Of a DNA stretch of 8,911 bases, positions 5,412 to 8,911 are shown one piece after another (positions within the stretch are counted from its first letter, which is position 1; each line of letters begins with the position of its first letter). The stretch is from Acidimicrobiia bacterium (GTDB lineage: Bacteria > Actinomycetota > Acidimicrobiia > Acidimicrobiales > Bin134). The notes under the pieces are model-generated. The model did no database searches. It was not told where the DNA came from and saw nothing but the letters and a program-made list of their open reading frames with translations. Both the position numbers and the translations under genes were made by a program. The stretch covers positions 1 to 8,911 of the forward strand of contig VYDF01000260.1 of assembly GCA_009843565.1 (NCBI GenBank). The letters are read 5' to 3'.

Positions 5412-6065
5412 TCAGCCGTTGGTGGTATCGGCCTCTCCGGCCCGCGGGCCGATGGAGTTGATGAATCGGGCCATCAATTCATTCCAATCGTCCGCTGAGG
5501 GCTGCCCTCCCCGACGGGGCGCCGCGGCCGCAGCCAGCCGCACTCCGAGGCTGAGCGACTGGCATGCAAACACAATCGCCTCGGTGCTCAGCGCGGGGTC
5601 GACCTCCCCTGCGGCTTTGCCCTCCTCAACCATGCCGGCGATCACCGCTCCCTCTTCTTCGAGCGACCGCGCCACATCCGCACTCATTGAATCGTCTCGT
5701 CGTGCAATCACGCAGGCCTCAAGCAACAGGTTGCTCGCTTCGTCGTCGCTGGATTCCATCAACTTGCTGCCCATGATGGCGATCTTCTCGAGTGTCGACA
5801 TATCGGAACGGCTTGACAATCTCTCAGCGCCTCGTGACGCTCGGTGCTCGATTGCTGCGAGAAACAGCTCTTGTTTGGTCAGCCATCGGGAATAGACAGC
5901 CCCTGTCGTCAGACCGCATCGTCGTGCGATGTGTGCCACTCGGGCGCCCTCAAATCCGTTCTCGCCAAAGACGCTGGCGGCAGCGTCCAAGAGGCGCTCC
6001 GTCGATTCCTCGGCACTGCTCCCTCTACCTGGAGATTGGGATTGGGGCGCTGGCGTGGACGGCAT
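5412..6065 (-). CDS. TetR/AcrR-family transcriptional regulator
   Basis: The 217-residue protein has a Pro/Ser-rich tail (1-18), then a TetR DNA-binding domain: STERLLDAAASVFGENGFEG (helix 1 region, 21-40), with the helix-turn-helix at about 43-62 (VAHIARRCGL-TTGAVYSRW) and KQELF closing helix 4. The remaining residues are a helical ligand/dimer domain too variable to name an effector. The N-terminal domain is clearly similar to that of the divergent TetR at 6237, so the two are paralogues. ATG 6065 has no Shine-Dalgarno. A plausible promoter upstream (TTGTAC, complement of 6148-6153; 17-base spacer; TATTAT, complement of 6125-6130) overlaps an inverted repeat, which suggests autoregulation. 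Target genes are inferred from neighbourhood only: itself, the other TetR, the CoA-transferases or the exported-protein unit. Confidence 0.9.
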   Translation of the reverse strand: MPSTPAPQSQSPGRGSSAEESTERLLDAAASVFGENGFEGARVAHIARRCGLTTGAVYSRWLTKQELFLAAIEHRASRGAERLSSRSDMSTLEKIAIMGSKLMESSDDEASNLLLEACVIARRDDSMSADVARSLEEEGAVIAGMVEEGKAAGEVDPALSTEAIVFACQSLSLGVRLAAAAAPRRGGQPSADDWNELMARFINSIGPRAGEADTTNG

Positions 6066-6124
6066 GGCAAATCCACGATAGCCGCAACCCGCCCGCGTTC
6101 TATCCCACAGGCGTCAAATTTCAG

Positions 6125-6153
6125 ATAATAGCACAAACTACACAATAGTACAA
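6125..6153 (-). promoter_or_regulatory. candidate promoter of the leftward TetR gene
   Basis: On the minus strand, a near-consensus -10 TATTAT (6130-6125) is preceded at 17 bases by TTGTAC (6153-6148). The -35 matches only the TTG core. The predicted leader is about 50 bases long. The -35 overlaps the inverted repeat at 6148-6160. Confidence 0.45.
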
Positions 6154-6205
6154 GCTGTACGCAAGTTCGGTCGGCTCTGGGCTCCCTCTTCAGATAGTTT
6201 GTACT
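6133..6205. promoter_or_regulatory. operator-like repeats between the divergent TetR genes
   Basis: Two kinds of symmetry are visible. GTACA-AGC-TGTAC (6148-6160) is an inverted repeat with 5-base arms. ACAAACTA (6133-6140) is repeated in inverse as TAGTTTGT (6195-6202); on the minus strand the first site reads TAGTTTGTGC and on the plus strand the second reads TAGTTTGTAC, one base apart over ten. TetR proteins commonly bind such sites in divergent promoters. Binding itself is inferred. Confidence 0.45.
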
Positions 6206-6236
6206 TCGATGAGTCTTCGGTTCTGAGGGGGTGCGC

Positions 6237-6857
6237 GTGACCGACACTGACGTGCGGCGCAGGGATTCGGATGAGACAACCACGCGGTTGCTAGATGCTG
6301 CGGCTGAGGTGTTTGTGGAGCACGGCTATGACAAGGCCGTCATCGCTGACATCGCCCGCCGCGCCGGGGTGACCACGGGTGCGGTGTTCGGCCGGTGGGC
6401 CAACAAGAGCGAGTTGATGGCCGCAGCCGTCGACCACATCTTCGACCAGATCCTGCCCGACCACAGGATCAAGCAATTGGGCATCGACGAGGTGCCGGTA
6501 ATCGACATCTTTTCGGCGTGGGCCGCCAACATCTTGGCCGGCGACGAAACCCAAGACGTGATGGTGCAGGTGTTTGCCAGCGCCCGCAACAACGACGCGG
6601 TGCGAGAGCGCCTGCGGTGGTTCCTCGACGAGCAAGCCCACCAAATTGGCCGAATCGTCGATCGAGGCCGAGGCGAGGTGGATTTCGACCCCGGCTACAG
6701 CACCGCGGCCGTCGCCTTGCTGATCCAGGCCGTCGGAGTCGGCACCCATCTGCTGCTTTCAGTCGGCCGGGACGAGCAGCACCTGCCTACCCCCCCGGAT
6801 TGGGAAGCCCTCATCAGAAGCCTCTTTCACAGCCTGGCCACACCCCCGGCCCAATAG
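6237..6857 (+). CDS. TetR/AcrR-family transcriptional regulator, paralogue of its neighbour
   Basis: This 206-residue TetR protein starts at GTG 6237, chosen because GAGGGG (6225-6230) lies 6 bases upstream; GTG 6231 abuts that site and is less likely. The DNA-binding domain runs from TTTRLLDAAAEVFVEHGYDKA (about 14-34) through the helix-turn-helix ADIARRAGVTTGAVFGRW (37-54) to NKSEL. The effector domain is helical and unassigned. The recognition-helix region TTGAVFGRW differs from TTGAVYSRW of the divergent regulator at only two residues, so the two may recognise related or overlapping sites. The gene ends 76 bases before the first CoA-transferase on the same strand, which makes local control of acyl-CoA metabolism the likeliest role. 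Confidence 0.9.
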   Translation: MTDTDVRRRDSDETTTRLLDAAAEVFVEHGYDKAVIADIARRAGVTTGAVFGRWANKSELMAAAVDHIFDQILPDHRIKQLGIDEVPVIDIFSAWAANILAGDETQDVMVQVFASARNNDAVRERLRWFLDEQAHQIGRIVDRGRGEVDFDPGYSTAAVALLIQAVGVGTHLLLSVGRDEQHLPTPPDWEALIRSLFHSLATPPAQ

Positions 6858-6869
6858 GACCAATTGGAA

Positions 6870-6890
6870 TTGCAATAGTATTAATTACAA
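6870..6890. promoter_or_regulatory. AT-rich imperfect inverted repeat upstream of the CoA-transferase genes
   Basis: TTGCAAT and ATTACAA form 7-base arms with one mismatch around AGTATTA. This lies in an AT-rich island between the TetR stop and the CoA-transferase start, in otherwise GC-rich DNA. CAATTG flanks it at 6861-6866 and 6891-6896. The octamer CAATAGTA (6873-6880) also occurs in the TetR intergenic region (6143-6150). No convincing -35/-10 pair could be fixed here. Confidence 0.35.
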
Positions 6891-6933
6891 CAATTGACTG
6901 CTGTATGGCGGAAAACATGGATCGGCGGTTCCG

Positions 6934-8136
6934 ATGAGGCAGCCTCTGGCCGGAGTGAGGGTGCTCGATGTGGGCACTAGGATCGCGGCCCCGTTCTGTG
7001 CGGGGGTCCTGGGTGAGCAGGGCGCGGAAGTGATCAAGATCGAGGATCCCATTGGCGGCGACGGAACCCGCACCAATGGGCCCTTTACCACGGATGACAA
7101 CGGCAAGTTCTACTCCCTCTTCTGGTCGGTGGAGGGCCGGGGCCGCAAGTCGGTGACCATCAACCTTCGAAGCACTGATGGCCAGGATCTGTTTCGGCGT
7201 CTGGCTTCTGTGTCCGACGTGGTGTGTGAGAACTTCCGACCCGGCACGATGGAGCGCTGGAACATCGACCCGTCCCGGCTCGACCCGAGACTGGTCACTG
7301 CCCGCATCAGCCTGTACGGCCAGCAGGGGCCCAAGTCGCTGTACAACGGTTTCGACCACAATGCAGTCGCGTTCGCCGGGCTGACGCACCTCATCGGGCA
7401 GGCCGACCAACCCCCGACACGGCCGGGCCTCTCCATTTCGGATTATCTGACCGGGGTGTTCGCGGCTCAGGCCGTAACGAGCCTCCTCTATGAACGCGAC
7501 GCCAGGGGCACCGGAACCGGAGGCGTGGTAGACGCCTACCTCTACGGATCGGTGCTCCGGATCATGGAATGGACGATCGCGGCCTACGACCGCCTCGGAT
7601 CGGTGCGCCAGCGCACAGGCAATCGATCAGACAACGCTGCGCCGCTCGACAACTTCCAAAGCTGCGACGGCCGGTATGTGTGCGTGGTGGCCGTGCGCCA
7701 GGCAGTGTTCGACCGACTGTGTGAGGCGATGGGCCGACCCGATCTGCTGACCGACGAGCGCTTCACCACGCCCAAAGCGCGACGCCGAAACCGGGAAGTT
7801 GTCAACCAGGCCGTTGCCGAGTGGGCGTCAGGGCTGGACGCGGCCACCATCGAAGAGCGCTGCGGTCGCCACGGTGTGCCCGCCAGCGTCGTCTACGACG
7901 TGGCCGACATGGTTGCCGACGACCATGTGAGCGCCCGCGGAGACGTGTGCACCGTCGATGATCCCGTCATCGGCCCGGTACGCCAGCAGGCTCCCTACCC
8001 CCGCTTCGACAACGAATCGCTCCCGGTGCCATCGGGCGCTCCCCGTTTGGGCGAGCACACCGACGAGGTGCTCTCGAGCCTGCTGAAACTCTCAGGAGAC
8101 CAGATCGCAACTCTGAGAAAGCGAAACGTGATATGA
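6934..8136 (+). CDS. family III (CaiB/BaiF) CoA-transferase, catalytic Asp present
   Basis: The 400-residue length is standard for the family, which moves CoA between carboxylic acids through an aspartyl-CoA anhydride/thioester intermediate. The N-terminal half has the CoA-binding fold: PLAGVRVLDVGTRIAAPFC (4-22), GEQGAEVIKIEDP (27-39), then R-G-R-KSVTINL (69-78) and SDVVCENFRPGTMERW (94-109). The catalytic aspartate is D170 in ISDYLTG, the position used in formyl-CoA transferase (D169). RDARGTGTGGVVDAYLY and a C-terminal domain with LLTDERF follow. The substrate cannot be deduced; carnitine, oxalate, bile acid, methylsuccinate or aromatic acid CoA transfer are all in the family. The Shine-Dalgarno upstream of ATG 6934 is weak (GGCGG at 6924-6928). 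It is followed immediately by a paralogue, and they are probably co-translated. Confidence 0.92.
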   Translation: MRQPLAGVRVLDVGTRIAAPFCAGVLGEQGAEVIKIEDPIGGDGTRTNGPFTTDDNGKFYSLFWSVEGRGRKSVTINLRSTDGQDLFRRLASVSDVVCENFRPGTMERWNIDPSRLDPRLVTARISLYGQQGPKSLYNGFDHNAVAFAGLTHLIGQADQPPTRPGLSISDYLTGVFAAQAVTSLLYERDARGTGTGGVVDAYLYGSVLRIMEWTIAAYDRLGSVRQRTGNRSDNAAPLDNFQSCDGRYVCVVAVRQAVFDRLCEAMGRPDLLTDERFTTPKARRRNREVVNQAVAEWASGLDAATIEERCGRHGVPASVVYDVADMVADDHVSARGDVCTVDDPVIGPVRQQAPYPRFDNESLPVPSGAPRLGEHTDEVLSSLLKLSGDQIATLRKRNVI

Positions 8137-8144
8137 GAAGTTCG

Positions 8145-8911
8145 ATGAGGCGTCCGCTGGAAGGACTGAGGGTGATCGACTTGGGGTCCCGAGTCTCGGC
8201 TCCGTTCTGCGCCGGGATCTTGGGCGAACAGGGTGCCGAAGTCATCAAGATCGAGGAGCCCAGACGAGGCGACCGCCTGCGCGAGCTCGGCCCCTACGTC
8301 GATGACGACGGTGAGCTGTACTCCCTCTACTGGTCGGTGGAGGGCCGGGGCCGCAAGTCGGTGACCATCGACCTGCGCCGCCCGCAAGGCCAGGAGATCT
8401 TCCGCTCTCTGGCCGCCTCCAGCGACGTTGTGTGCGAGAGTTTCCGCCCCGGCACCCTGGAAAAGTGGGACATCGACCCTTCCCGTCTTCCGTCGCGGGT
8501 GGTAACGGCCCGCTTCAGCGTGTTCGGCCAGGACGGCCCCAAATCGCTTCAGCCGGGCCTCAACGGAAACGCGCTGGCCTTCAGCGGCCTGATGCACCTC
8601 ACCGGCGACCCCGATCGGCCTCCGGCGCGGCCGGGGGTGAACATCGCCGGCTATCTGACCGGCCTGTTCGCAGCTCAGGCGATCACCAGCTTGCTCTACG
8701 ACCGCGACGCCCGCGGCACCGGAACCGGCGGGGTCATCGATGTGTTCATGTACGGCTCAGTGCTGCGCATCATGGAGTGGACCATCGCCGCCTACGACCG
8801 GTTGGGCATGGTCCGCAACCGCTCGGCCGACAGCCTCGACATCGCCGCGCCGATCGGCAACTACGCCAGTCGCGACTCGCGCTATGTGTATATCGTCGGC
8901 GGCAGTCAGGT
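8145..8911 (+). CDS. family III (CaiB/BaiF) CoA-transferase paralogue lacking the catalytic Asp, 3' end outside the window
   Basis: The frame is open to the window end, about 255 residues. It aligns almost without gaps to the preceding gene: MRRPLEGLRVIDLGSRVSAPFC, GEQGAEVIKIEEP, the identical WSVEGRGRKSVTI, FRPGTLEKW, and LYDRDARGTGTGGVIDVFMY. The key difference is at residue 169. The upstream copy has ISDYLTG; here the codon at 8649-8651 is GGC, giving IAGYLTG, so the catalytic Asp is Gly (GAC to GGC is one base change). The frame is otherwise intact, so a decaying pseudogene is not indicated by the part seen. ATG 8145 matches the neighbour's start. An in-frame ATG 8133 overlaps the previous stop as ATGA, so translational coupling is likely either way. 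It may be a structural or regulatory partner of the active subunit. Confidence 0.88.
   Translation, partial: MRRPLEGLRVIDLGSRVSAPFCAGILGEQGAEVIKIEEPRRGDRLRELGPYVDDDGELYSLYWSVEGRGRKSVTIDLRRPQGQEIFRSLAASSDVVCESFRPGTLEKWDIDPSRLPSRVVTARFSVFGQDGPKSLQPGLNGNALAFSGLMHLTGDPDRPPARPGVNIAGYLTGLFAAQAITSLLYDRDARGTGTGGVIDVFMYGSVLRIMEWTIAAYDRLGMVRNRSADSLDIAAPIGNYASRDSRYVYIVGGSQ

Noticed and set aside
6814..7410. Minus-strand 198-residue frame opposite the first CoA-transferase
   Set aside because: A near-identical shadow appears opposite the second CoA-transferase (7995-8597), as expected from two paralogous sense genes and not from real antisense genes.

Overview
The window is GC-rich DNA with actinobacterial character. 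The signs are serine tRNA genes (the complete one has no encoded CCA), lipoproteins with classic lipoboxes, TANNNT-type -10 hexamers, at least one apparently leaderless gene, TetR regulators beside family III CoA-transferases, and an exported protein built from WSDGTT repeats. The style recalls Acidimicrobiia, but that placement is an inference from gene style and not from a marker gene. No mobile element, CRISPR array, integrase or rRNA was seen.

Layout, left to right. A tRNA-Ser(GCT) cut by the window edge runs leftward (1-49). A nitroreductase-family flavoprotein (125-769) runs rightward, followed by a complete tRNA-Ser(TGA) (813-899) and a stand-alone ProX/OpuAC-type substrate-binding lipoprotein (917-2035). 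Converging on it are three leftward genes for exported proteins: a WSDGTT-repeat propeller-like protein (2055-3131), a lipoprotein with two Cache-like domains on a 13-residue-repeat stalk (3190-4299), and a secreted protein resembling two fibronectin type III domains (4341-5210). A regulatory region (5211-5411) holds a perfect 14-bp palindrome between the -35 and -10 of the secreted-protein gene. Two paralogous TetR regulators follow, divergently transcribed (5412-6065 leftward, 6237-6857 rightward), with operator-like repeats between them. Downstream of the second TetR lie two tandem family III (CaiB/BaiF) CoA-transferases (6934-8136 and 8145 to beyond the window end).

How the parts may work together. 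The TetR pair probably controls itself and the CoA-transferase genes, a common arrangement for acyl-CoA catabolism in actinobacteria. The first CoA-transferase keeps the catalytic Asp (D170). In the second, the aligned residue is Gly, which suggests an active/inactive subunit pair or a divergent paralogue. The three exported proteins may form a surface module: two of the genes share a 13-bp promoter block, and the third sits 41 bp downstream of one of them. Its function is unknown. The strongest leads are the Asp-to-Gly CoA-transferase, the shared promoter/palindrome of the exported-protein genes, and the dual-Cache lipoprotein with its tandem-repeat stalk.
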